A stretch of DNA of 64,000 bases from the NCBI RefSeq assembly GCF_001411805.1, contig NZ_CP007213.1:2046001-2110000 (forward strand), given 5' to 3'. The stretch comes from Burkholderia plantarii (GTDB lineage: Bacteria; Pseudomonadota; Gammaproteobacteria; Burkholderiales; Burkholderiaceae). This document shows positions 37,943 through 48,167 of the stretch, piece by piece (positions within the stretch are counted from its first letter, which is position 1; each line of letters opens with the position of its first letter). The position numbers and the translations under genes are program-made. The notes beneath the pieces are model-generated. The model was not told where the DNA came from. It searched no databases and saw only the letters and a list, made by a program, of their open reading frames with translations.

Positions 37943-38329
37943 TCAGGCCTCCTCCTTCACGGCCAGCCAGTCCGGCTCGACCTCGGCCGTGCTGGTGATG
38001 AGCCCCATGCCCCGTACCGCGGCCCTGGTTCGATTGGTCACGCCGAGCTTCTTGAACAGGATGCCGATATGCATCTTGACCGTGACGATCTCGATGCCGA
38101 GCAGATCGGCAATCGCCTTGTTCTGGTAACCGTGGATGATGCAGACCAGAATCTGCTGCTGTCGCGATGACAGCTTGGGGACGTCGTAGCCGGACAGCTC
38201 CACCGCCTCGTCCTGCCGATACTCGCCGCGCTGGCCCGGGGTCGGCCTGAACCCGGTGGACGCTGCCGGCTGCGGCGAGCGCCGCGATCGGGAAGTGTCG
38301 TCGTGCCGCACGACACCCTCGCAATTCAT
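37943..38329 (-). CDS. LuxR/GerE-type helix-turn-helix regulator (short, no receiver domain)
   Basis: Start set at the ATG at 38329; an upstream TTG at 38374 is possible. The 128-residue protein has a LuxR-type DNA-binding domain at about residues 52-105 (LSSRQQQILVCIIHGYQNKAIADLLGIE followed by TVKMHIGILFKKLGV, quoted here in two segments), with about 50 residues of Arg- and Ser-rich sequence ahead of it. There is no receiver or autoinducer-binding domain, so it is a minimal DNA-binding unit. It is the last gene of a minus-strand set with the EPSP-synthase-like and diiron-like genes and probably controls them. Confidence 0.82.
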   Translation of the reverse strand: MNCEGVVRHDDTSRSRRSPQPAASTGFRPTPGQRGEYRQDEAVELSGYDVPKLSSRQQQILVCIIHGYQNKAIADLLGIEIVTVKMHIGILFKKLGVTNRTRAAVRGMGLITSTAEVEPDWLAVKEEA

Positions 38330-38419
38330 CTCGAATTCGAATCGCTTTTCCACTGCTCTCTCCAGGTGGATCAAACGGAAACACGTCCAGCGTCGGGGCG
38401 GCTACATGGGCTGCCCGAT

Positions 38420-39766
38420 TTATTCGTCGGCGGCTTCGACGACGTAATGCGCCGATGCCGTACTCTGGACGCCAAGCGCTTGGAACTGATCGAGAAAATC
38501 GGGAAACGAGCACGTCACGTCGCTGTATCCGTCGAGATTGCAGGCCTTGTCGAAACGCAAGGCCGCCACGAACAGCGACATGAAGTTGCGGTGGTCGCCC
38601 TGGCTGCTCAGCGACACGCCGCCGGCGTAACGCGCCCTGCCGCGCGTGACGAATCCGTCGACGTGGCCGTCGGGGTGATACAGGATCTCGATGTCGGCGC
38701 CGAGCTTCAGCACCTCGGCCACCATCGACTCGATCCGCGACGACTTGTGGAAGCGCGTGACCGCCCCGCCCCTCACCGTGAATTTGCCCTTCACGAACAG
38801 GCTCAGCGCGACCAGCGTCGGGATGATGTTCGGCCCGTGGCTGACGTCGAATTCGAACTGCCCGTCCAGGCTGGCGGCGGTGCTGTCGACATGCAGGACG
38901 CGGCCGGCCTCGTAGCGCATCGTCGCGCCGAGCGCCTCGGCGATCTCGACGAACAGCTGCTCGCCCTGCAGCGTGGCCGCGTCGATGCCGGCGATCCGGT
39001 AGTGGCCCGGGAACAGCACGCAAGCCATCAGCAGATACGACAGCGACGTGAAGTCGGCGTTGATCTCGGTCTCGAACGGCTGGTAGGCGCCGGGATGCAC
39101 CCGATACGCGGCATAGTCGGGGCTCGCCTCCACGTTGATGCCGGCGAGGCGCAGGATCTCGAGCGTCTGCGCGATGTACGAGTTCGACAGCACCGGCGAG
39201 GTCATTTCGATATCGACGCTGTGCTCGCCGAACGGCGCGGCCATCAGGATCGCCGTGACGAACTGCGAGCTGATGTCGCCGGCCAGCTGGCAGCGCGTGC
39301 CCTTGAGCGCCTTGCCCCAGTTGATCACGGGTGCCTTGTCGTCGTCGCCGAGGAACGTGAAGCTCGCGCCCAGCGAATGCAGCGCGTCGAACAGCGGCTT
39401 CATCACGCGGCGGCGCAGCGTGGCGTCGCCCGTCAGGATGGTGGGAAAGCCACGCATGCAGTTCAGCGCCATCATGGTGCGGAACACCAGGCCGGAACCC
39501 TTGGCGTCGATCACGTGGATGTCGGTGCTGAAGCGGCCCCCCGCGCCGGTGATCACCAGCGAATCGTCGGTCTCCTCGATGATCGCGCCGAGCTTGCGGC
39601 ACGCGGTTTTCATGGTTTCGGTCTCGAGGCAGCGAAGATCGTTATGGATGATCGACGTACCCGCCGCGAGCGTGGCGGCCAGAATCGCCCGTTGCGTTTC
39701 CGGCTTCGAGGCGGGAACGCGCATATCCCGTCCCAACTGTTTGATCGGTTCGACACGCAGATACAT
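38420..39766 (-). CDS. EPSP-synthase-family (enolpyruvyl transferase) paralogue with altered catalytic residues
   Basis: Start set at 39766 (MYLRVEPIKQ) with GGAGAGG just upstream. The 448-residue, two-domain protein keeps EPSP-synthase landmarks: Lys21 and Arg26 in ASKPETQR, GDATLRRRVM, DISSQFVTAILMAAP and QGDHRNFM. By eye, catalytic Asp313, Glu341 and Lys411 of the E. coli enzyme fall at Asn (GPNIIPTL), Lys (FHKSSRIESM) and Cys (TCSFPDF). It is therefore unlikely to be the housekeeping aroA and is probably repurposed in a small-molecule pathway. It lies between the diiron-like gene (133 bases upstream) and the LuxR-type gene. Confidence 0.85.
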   Translation of the reverse strand: MYLRVEPIKQLGRDMRVPASKPETQRAILAATLAAGTSIIHNDLRCLETETMKTACRKLGAIIEETDDSLVITGAGGRFSTDIHVIDAKGSGLVFRTMMALNCMRGFPTILTGDATLRRRVMKPLFDALHSLGASFTFLGDDDKAPVINWGKALKGTRCQLAGDISSQFVTAILMAAPFGEHSVDIEMTSPVLSNSYIAQTLEILRLAGINVEASPDYAAYRVHPGAYQPFETEINADFTSLSYLLMACVLFPGHYRIAGIDAATLQGEQLFVEIAEALGATMRYEAGRVLHVDSTAASLDGQFEFDVSHGPNIIPTLVALSLFVKGKFTVRGGAVTRFHKSSRIESMVAEVLKLGADIEILYHPDGHVDGFVTRGRARYAGGVSLSSQGDHRNFMSLFVAALRFDKACNLDGYSDVTCSFPDFLDQFQALGVQSTASAHYVVEAADE

Positions 39767-39898
39767 ACCCTCTCCCATCGGATTAAAAACAGGGAATGCC
39801 GGAATGGCGGATCCATTCCGGGCACCGGCGCGGCCCGCGGCAAGGCTCGCGGTCGGCCACGCGCTCACGAAGGCCGGCAGTGGCCCGGCCGGACCGGC

Positions 39899-40651
39899 TT
39901 ACGCCGCCGTCTTCTGCGTTGCCTTCAGCACCGTGTCTTCGTAGATCTCGCGAAAGAACATCGCGAGGATCTCCTGCACGTCGTCGATGTACTTGAACAC
40001 CGCTTCGTAGTCGTCCTCGCTGAGGATCAGCTGGTTCAGGATCTTCCACATCTCCAGCGAGTGATCGTCGCGGGTGTCCACCACCAGATGCGCCTCCTGC
40101 CCCTTGATCAGGTCGTGGCCGAGCGTGGACTTCAGGTTCTTCACGATGTCCGGCTGCAGCTTGGCCTGCGTGTATTCGACCAGGTAGTTCGACACCACCG
40201 GCGCCATCGGGTGTTCGTGTTCGAGGGTGTAATAGAAATAACCTTCGAACAGCTTGGTCGAGAGGTACGGCTCGGTGTTGAGGATCTCCTCCATCGAGAC
40301 GCCGGCGGCCTCGCAGTCGTGAATGTAAAGCTTGTCGTGCAGCATCTCGTCGGCCTGATAATGCGCGTATTCCTGTGCCGCGGCCGGCGAAATCTGGGCG
40401 ATCTTATAGATCGCCTTCGACTGGCTCACTCGGGAAAGACGAATCCGCCACACGTGCTCGATCAGTGTGCGCCGGTAGTAATTCATGTTGATGGTTTTGT
40501 CTTTCATATGGGAGGCGTATGGCACCGACTGGCGCCAGGCTTCCATCTTCTTGTCGAGATAGCGATCGATTCTCGATTTCCGCTCCAACCCCTCCGTATC
40601 GGAGAAGAACGGAGTCGGATGCTGAATGCCGGTGTGTTGAACGCGATTCAT
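39899..40651 (-). CDS. haem-oxygenase-like (putative diiron) oxidase/oxygenase
   Basis: Start set at 40651 (MNRVQHTG) with GGAG upstream. The 250-residue, all-helical protein resembles the haem-oxygenase-like diiron enzymes (a TenA-like fold; the class of UndA, BesC and SznF). Candidate metal ligands are the Glu and His of QADEMLHDKLYIHD and the Glu, His and Asp of KGQEAHLVVDTRDD, spaced as in that class. Such enzymes cleave or N-oxygenate amino acids and fatty acids. It is the first gene of a minus-strand set with the EPSP-synthase paralogue and a LuxR-type regulator. Metal content and substrate are inferred. Confidence 0.72.
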   Translation of the reverse strand: MNRVQHTGIQHPTPFFSDTEGLERKSRIDRYLDKKMEAWRQSVPYASHMKDKTINMNYYRRTLIEHVWRIRLSRVSQSKAIYKIAQISPAAAQEYAHYQADEMLHDKLYIHDCEAAGVSMEEILNTEPYLSTKLFEGYFYYTLEHEHPMAPVVSNYLVEYTQAKLQPDIVKNLKSTLGHDLIKGQEAHLVVDTRDDHSLEMWKILNQLILSEDDYEAVFKYIDDVQEILAMFFREIYEDTVLKATQKTAA

Positions 40652-40741
40652 GGATAGCTCCAGGGGGACAAGCGAGGAAAGAAACAGCCGATGGCATGGG
40701 CAGCCGATGCGCAAGGCGCGGCCTGTTACAACTTCGTTGAC

Positions 40742-40768
40742 ACAGATCCCTCTCTCATGGACATCTGT
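40742..40768 (-). promoter_or_regulatory. inverted repeat ACAGAT-N15-ATCTGT upstream of the diiron-like operon
   Basis: The arms at 40742-40747 and 40763-40768 are perfect inverted copies, centred about 104 bases upstream of the start at 40651. It could be an activator site, for instance for the LuxR-type protein of the same operon. Six-base arms with a 15-base gap can occur by chance. Confidence 0.25.
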
Positions 40769-41330
40769 TCTTTGAATTCGAGAAAAACCAGCTCTCGAGT
40801 GGAATTTCTAATTCAACGAATCGCGAAAACCCGGAATGCCGCGCAATTGCCATAAAAAAATAACCGCAATTGCCTTTGCAACCATTACCGCCGCCCGTCG
40901 ATTCGCTTAACATTCTTAATGCTCATAATATGTGAGCCTCGCGATCGGAAAAGATATCCAAAGGTATATGTTCGATGCACCGGGAAATACCTTGTAAACT
41001 TTTCCGGATTTCCTGAAACAAACAATTCCCGTGGCAATCCGCCATGCACAATAAATCGTGGAAAATTGCCGCGAAAGTCCACAAGCGCGCGCAGTGGCGG
41101 ACATGCAAGCGGCATGGCGCGGCGCATCACGCGGGGCGGCGGGCGTGGCCATGGCCTGGCGCTTCTGTCGAACCGCATGGCGGGCCGCGTGTTGCCGACG
41201 CCGCGCGACGGGGTCGGACGAAGCGGGCACGCGATGCGCGAAGCGGGGGAACACGAGAGCATGCCGGGGATCGAATGCGGCGCGGTGCCCGGCCACTTGG
41301 CAGGCGGGACGTGAGGCGGGAGATGGATGA

Positions 41331-41351
41331 CTCGCACCGTGACGGTGCGAG
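41331..41351. repeat. 21-base perfect palindrome
   Basis: CTCGCACCGT (41331-41340) and ACGGTGCGAG (41342-41351) are exact inverted copies around one central G. It sits in the middle of the gene-free stretch, far from any start codon, so operator, recombination-site and chance explanations remain open. Confidence 0.6.
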
Positions 41352-42396
41352 GCGAGGCAACCGGCATCCGCGCGACACGATCGACACGACTGGTGCGATC
41401 GCTCATGGCGCCCCGCGCCGCCGCGCGTCGTGATGACGGCGATGACGACGCCAACGATGACGACGCCAAAAGCGGATACGGCCCGATCGGCACTTGATCG
41501 GGCCGGCATGGCATGGGCGCTCACCATACGGCCCCCGGTCTCTCGCGAACAGCTTGTCGTTATCGATGCAGAGGCGTGCGGCGCCATCGGCAGGATGGCT
41601 CCCGTGCTCCGGCTCCGCGACGCCCGCCCCCGTTGGCGTGGGCTGCCGGCTGCCGCAGATCGACCGTCATGGATCCGGACCGCCATGGTGCGTGGCCCGC
41701 GCGGCGTTCGACGAGTCCGGCACCGACCCGTCGCGACTGCCCGGCCACCTGCTTCCACCATCGAACTTGATGCGGGCTTCGGCTATCCATGCTTTCCCGA
41801 AGCGCGGCGCGATGCAGGTCGTTGCACGAGCGAGCGGCCGGCCTCGCCGCGCATCGGGCCACCGGTTCCGGCCCCGGCCCGCCCGGCGGCGCGATTCGCG
41901 CGGCGCCACGCGAACCGGCCTCGTTCATTTGACCCAGCGCGAGCGATTTTCCTTCCGCCCTCTTTTCGTTCGTCACCGGCGGCTGGCATGTCCTGCGCCG
42001 ACGCCCGGCGTCGTGCGTGACCTCAGCATGCGCAGCGCGCGGCGGGTACGACGACTGCTCGACCGGCTCGCCGCCTCCCGTCCTGCGCAACCACCCGGCC
42101 CCCGGCGCGTGGTGCCCCGCCACCGCGTCACGCGCCACCGGCGCGCGATCCCGCCACCGGCCACGGCCCATCGCGCCTCGCGCCATCCTTCGTTCGCACC
42201 CGGCGCGGTTTGCATAGCGCGATTCCTCGTTTGCGGCCGTTGCGCCATTGAACAACAATCGAGCGCGACATTCACCGATCCCCAACCCGCTGCCGCGCCG
42301 GCCGGTCGCCGCCCGTCGTCCGGACTCGCCATCGAGCCGGGCGTCGCGCAGGCGATCACCGGCGCCGGCCGCCGCTTCGCTCCGGAGACGCGACGC

Positions 42397-43665
42397 ATGC
42401 CCACCGAAAACTCCCGTCCCTCACCGGCGCCCGCCTCGCCGTCGCGCCGCGGCGCGCTGCGCCGGCTCGCCGCCAACGCGGCCGGCGGCGTCGGCGCCAC
42501 GCTGCTGCCGACACTGGCCCCCGCCGCGCCGCTCGAGGTCGCCCCCTGGACCCGCGAGCCCGGCGCCGCGCTGCTCTCGCCGCCCTACGGCCAGCCGAGC
42601 CCGCACGAGGCCGACGTGATCCGCCGCAGCGCGCGGCCGGCCGCGATGCCGGGCTCGGGCTCGTCGATGACGCCGCTCGCCGAGCTGCACGGCACGCTGA
42701 CGCCGAACGGCCTCGTCTACGAGCGCCATCACGCGGGCGTGCCCGCGATCGACCCGGACCAGCACCGGCTCGCGGTCCACGGCCTGGTGCGCGAGGCGCG
42801 GCTCTACACGATGGACGACCTGCTGCGCTTGCCGTCCGAGACGCGCATCCACTTCCTCGAATGCTCGGGCAACACGCGCAGCGAATGGGCCGGCCCGAGC
42901 GGCCAGCCGGTGCAATACACGCACGGCCTGCTGTCGTGCTGCGAGTGGACCGGCGTGCGGCTCGCCACGCTGCTCGACCAGTCCGGCGTCGATCCGGCCG
43001 CGCGCTGGCTGCTGGCCGAAGGCGCCGATGGCGCCGCGATGACGCGCAGCCTGCCGCTCGATCGCATCCTCGAACGCGCGCTGGTGGTCTACGCGCAGAA
43101 TGGCGAGCGGCTGCGCCCCGAGAACGGCTACCCGCTGCGGCTGATCGTGCCCGGCTTCGAGGGCAACACCCACGTCAAGTGGCTGCGGCGCCTGAAGCTG
43201 ATCGCGGCGCCCGAGATGACGCGCGAGGAAACCTCGAAATACACCACGCTGCTGCCGAACGGCTGCGCGCGGCAGTTCGTGTTCGAGATGGATGCGAAGT
43301 CGGTGATCACACGGCCCTCGGCGGGGCACCGGCTGGCCGCGCGCGGCTACTACGCGCTGAGCGGCTACGCGTGGTCGGGGCGCGGGCGGATCCTCCGCGT
43401 CGAGGTGTCCACCGACGGCGGACGCAGCTGGCGCGAGGCGCGCCTGGCCGGTGCGCCGCACGATCGCGCGCTGACGCGCTTCGAGGCCGACTGGACCTGG
43501 GACGGCGGCCCGGCGAACCTGCAGAGCCGCGCGATCGACGAGACCGGCTACGTGCAGCCCACGCGCGAGGCGCTGGTGGCCGCGCGCGGCTTGAATTCCG
43601 AGTACCACTACAACGGCATCCAGAACTGGCGCGTGGACGAAACCGGGGAGGTGCGCAATGCCTGA
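42397..43665 (+). CDS. soxC: sulfane dehydrogenase molybdoprotein subunit SoxC
   Basis: Start set at 42397 (MPTENSR) with GGAG upstream; the frame extends further without similarity. The 422-residue protein has an N-terminal signal region with Arg residues before the hydrophobic part (SRRGALRRLAANAAGG, possibly Tat) and the sulfite-oxidase fold, including the molybdenum-ligand Cys in HFLECSGNTRSEW. The C-terminal GRGRILRVEVSTDGGRSW is the dimerisation-domain signature. SoxC works with SoxD in thiosulfate oxidation, removing electrons from protein-bound sulfane. The stop overlaps the soxD start by 8 bases. No soxXAYZB genes are in the window. Confidence 0.93.
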   Translation: MPTENSRPSPAPASPSRRGALRRLAANAAGGVGATLLPTLAPAAPLEVAPWTREPGAALLSPPYGQPSPHEADVIRRSARPAAMPGSGSSMTPLAELHGTLTPNGLVYERHHAGVPAIDPDQHRLAVHGLVREARLYTMDDLLRLPSETRIHFLECSGNTRSEWAGPSGQPVQYTHGLLSCCEWTGVRLATLLDQSGVDPAARWLLAEGADGAAMTRSLPLDRILERALVVYAQNGERLRPENGYPLRLIVPGFEGNTHVKWLRRLKLIAAPEMTREETSKYTTLLPNGCARQFVFEMDAKSVITRPSAGHRLAARGYYALSGYAWSGRGRILRVEVSTDGGRSWREARLAGAPHDRALTRFEADWTWDGGPANLQSRAIDETGYVQPTREALVAARGLNSEYHYNGIQNWRVDETGEVRNA

Positions 43666-44333
43666 ACGGATCGAATGCGGCAGCGGCCGCGACGCTGGTT
43701 TCGGCGCAGCCGCGCATGCGCGGCGGGCACGGCCCCGGTTCGCCGCGGCGCTCACCGGGCTCGCGGCCTGCGTCGCCGTCGCCAGCGCGGGCTGCACGAA
43801 CGGCGGGGCCGGCACGGGCGCGTTCGCCGCCACCGGCGCCACGCCCGCATCCGCGCCAGCGCGATACGGGCTCGGCCAGCCCGTCACGGAGGCCTCGCTG
43901 GCGGCCTGGAACATCGACGTCGCGCCGGACGGCCGCGGCCTGCCGCCAGGCTCGGGCAGCGTCGCGCACGGCGGCCAGGTGTATGCGCAGAAATGCGCGA
44001 TGTGTCATGGCGCGAAGGGCGAAGGCGGCGCCGGCGACGCGCTGGTCGGCGGCATCGGCACGCTCGCGGACAAAAAGCCGAAGAAGACGGTGGGCAGCTA
44101 CTGGCCCTACGCGACCACGCTGTTCGACTACATCCGCCGCGCGATGCCGTACAACGCGCCGGGCTCGCTGAGCGCCGACGACGTCTATGCCGTCAGCGCG
44201 TTCCTGCTCAACCGCAACGGCATCGTGCCGGACGGCACGACGCTCGACGCTCGACGCGACCACGCTGCCGCAAGTGAGGATGCCGAACCGCGACGGCTTC
44301 GTGCCCGATCCACGCGGCCCCGGCAAGCTGTAG
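43658..44333 (+). pseudogene. soxD: SoxD c-type cytochrome, frameshifted near its 3' end by a 7-bp duplication
   Basis: The product has a signal region (to about residue 48), a linker, and a cytochrome c domain with CAMCH and a later Met in RRAMPYNAPG that fits the axial ligand. At 44238-44251 CGACGCT occurs twice in tandem. Removing one copy restores a normal SoxD ending that reads TTLDATTLPQVRMPNRDG and stops at 44333. With both copies the frame shifts +1 and runs on to 44974 as an Arg-rich extension antisense to the kinase gene. The haem domain is intact, so some function might survive if the tail is tolerated. A sequencing error cannot be excluded. Confidence 0.8.
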
Positions 44334-44369
44334 CACGCCCTGCCGCGGCCTGCCGAGCCCGGTCGCGCG

Positions 44370-45701
44370 CTATCGCGCCAGATGCACGCGCAGCCGTTCG
44401 ACGATCGCCTCGAAGCCGGGGCGGCTGCCGGCATCGGGGCTCAGGCAGGCCGCCGTCAACGCGGCCAGCGCGTCGAGCGCGGCCGAGCGGTGCGCCTCGG
44501 TGCGTTCGAGCAGTTCCTCCAGCAGGCAGCCGAACGCGCGCACCTCGATGCGCTGCAGCGCGAGGCCGGGCGCCGCGTCGCGCGGGCCATACAGCGAGGC
44601 GGCGCCGAAATCGCCGAGCAGCGCGTGGCCGGCGCCGTCGTGCAGGATGTTGTGCGCGTAGAGATCGCCATGCAGGATGCCGCGCCGGTGCAGGTGCGCG
44701 GCGGCCGACGCGATGCCGTGCGCGATCCGCAGCGTCGCGCCCAGATCGAAGCGCCGGTCGTCTGGATAGACGTCGCGCGTGCAGCTGTCGAAGCTCGGCG
44801 GCGCCGCGAGTACTTCGAAGTCGTGTTCGATCAGCGGCATCACCAGCCCCTGCTCGCCGATCGGATGGCCCTTCAGCTTGCCGAGCGCGCCGATCAGGTT
44901 CGGCTGCGCGCCCGCATGCAGGCAGGCGGCCATCTCGCGATCGGGCAGGCCGTCGCTCGTCACCGCGCCCTTGAACAGCTTCACGGCCACCGCCTGCTGC
45001 GGGTGATGGTCGGCCGACAGCCGGATCGCGCGATAGATCACGCCCGAGGCGCCCTCGCCGAGCTTCTGGCCAAGCGCGAGCGTGGCCCAGCCGATCTCGC
45101 CGACCGCGCCGTCGGCCGCCGCGTCGGCCTCGGCCGCGGCGGCGCACGGGTTGCCCGCGTAGCCGAGCCAGGCCAGGCGCGGCAGCCGCAGCAGCCACTC
45201 CGGCAACGCCTCGAACCGGTTCGCGGCCAGCCGCACCAGTTCGAGCCGCGTGCAGGCCGCCATCTCGTCGGGCAGCGCGCTCAGGCGGTTGCCGGCCAGC
45301 ATCAGCTTCTGCAGTTCGGCGCAGCGGCCGAGTTCGGGCGGCAGCGCCGCGATCTCGTTGTCGGTCAGGATCAGCCAGCGCAGCCGCGGCGGCAGCGCGG
45401 CGCCCGGCACCTCGCGAATCCGGTTCGCCTTGAAGCCCACCATGCTCAGCTGCCCGCACTCGCCGAGCACGGCCGGCAGTTCGGTAAACGGATTGTTCGA
45501 GGCGAACAGCACGCGCAGCTTCGCGAGCCTGGGCAGGTCGTCGGGCAGCGTGCCGAGCGCGTTGCCGGACAGATCGAGCACTTCCAGCGTGTCGGCCAGC
45601 TCGAAGATCTCGCGCGGGAATTCGGTCAGGCCGCCGCCGAGTTTCAGGTGCCGGGCGCCCGCGAGTTCGCCGGCTTTCAGTTGTTCAAGGGTGGTCGTCA
45701 C
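44370..45701 (-). CDS. leucine-rich-repeat protein with C-terminal Ser/Thr-type kinase domain
   Basis: A 443-residue fusion beginning with GTG. Residues about 15-190 hold some six leucine-rich repeats of the pattern LxxLxLxxNxLxxLP. Residues about 205-443 form a protein-kinase domain with a Gly-rich loop GEGASGVIYRA, the ATP Lys in VAVKLF, a catalytic loop HGDLYAHN (Asp and Asn present, but Gly replaces the usual Arg of HRD) and DFG in LLGDFGAAS. The domain is shorter than in eukaryotic kinases, and the C-lobe is small. It may phosphorylate host or bacterial targets; there is no signal peptide. It stands alone between soxD and tkt, facing left. Confidence 0.9.
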   Translation of the reverse strand: MTTTLEQLKAGELAGARHLKLGGGLTEFPREIFELADTLEVLDLSGNALGTLPDDLPRLAKLRVLFASNNPFTELPAVLGECGQLSMVGFKANRIREVPGAALPPRLRWLILTDNEIAALPPELGRCAELQKLMLAGNRLSALPDEMAACTRLELVRLAANRFEALPEWLLRLPRLAWLGYAGNPCAAAAEADAAADGAVGEIGWATLALGQKLGEGASGVIYRAIRLSADHHPQQAVAVKLFKGAVTSDGLPDREMAACLHAGAQPNLIGALGKLKGHPIGEQGLVMPLIEHDFEVLAAPPSFDSCTRDVYPDDRRFDLGATLRIAHGIASAAAHLHRRGILHGDLYAHNILHDGAGHALLGDFGAASLYGPRDAAPGLALQRIEVRAFGCLLEELLERTEAHRSAALDALAALTAACLSPDAGSRPGFEAIVERLRVHLAR

Positions 45702-46051
45702 GAGCGGAACCGGCGGCGGCCGGGGTGGATGGAGGACGTTTCGATTCTACCGGGATCGCCCGCGCGGCGAGCGCGGAGATACCCCGAACGGCGGCCCGCG
45801 CGCCGCATCCAAGCCCGTCGATCCGGCGGGTTCCGGCGCCTCCCGGGCACCGCACGCCGGGCACGACGCTTGCGTGGCGCCGGCATCCACGCGGCGGCAT
45901 CCGCCACCCACACCCACGCGCGCAGCGCCCCGCGCCCCACGCTCGACGCGACCGTCGCCCCGGCCTCGACCCGCCGCCGCGCCGCCCGTGTTAGCGTGAA
46001 CCGACCTCAGGCCACCGCGCCCCCCGCCACCCATCCCATGAGGGCCATCGA
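45702..46051. other. 350-base divergent region between the LRR-kinase and transketolase genes
   Basis: No gene is supported. The region is GC-rich throughout, with no clear promoter hexamers by eye. Both flanking genes must be started from here. Confidence 0.5.
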
Positions 46052-48082
<2,031 letters not shown>

Positions 48083-48167
48083 CGCCCTGCCTGCGGGCCA
48101 TGGGCGGCGGACCGGACGGCTCGGCCGGCGGCGCGCCCGGGCATCTCGCCCGCTCGGCCGCCCTTGC

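Larger units (their letters stand above)
40652..42396. other. 1.7-kb stretch without a recognisable gene
   Basis: From 40652 to about 41060 the sequence is markedly AT-rich for this window and should hold the promoter of the diiron-like operon. From about 41060 to 42396 it is GC-rich, with overlapping Arg- and Pro-rich frames on both strands that look like nothing known. It contains a 15-base imperfect tandem repeat (41441-41470), a 21-base perfect palindrome (41331-41351), and probably the soxC leader. It may be decayed DNA. Confidence 0.55.

Noticed and set aside
38420..39766. Housekeeping aroA
   Set aside because: Three catalytic positions appear substituted and the gene context is not shikimate or aromatic biosynthesis.
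38303..40657. Open frame of 784 codons on the plus strand opposite the EPSPS-like and diiron-like genes
   Set aside because: It is rich in Arg, His and Asp, resembles no protein, and mirrors the third-position GC bias of two well-supported minus-strand genes.
41441..41470. Tandem repeat as a CRISPR or satellite
   Set aside because: It has only two 15-base units with no spacers; too short to be an array.
40885..42285. Several frames of 60-240 codons on both strands in the gene-free stretch
   Set aside because: They are mutually overlapping, Arg/Pro/Ala-rich, lack ribosome sites and show no recognisable family.
44334..44974. Extension of the soxD frame past its expected stop
   Set aside because: It is Arg/Ala-rich readthrough caused by the 7-bp duplication and lies antisense to the LRR-kinase gene.
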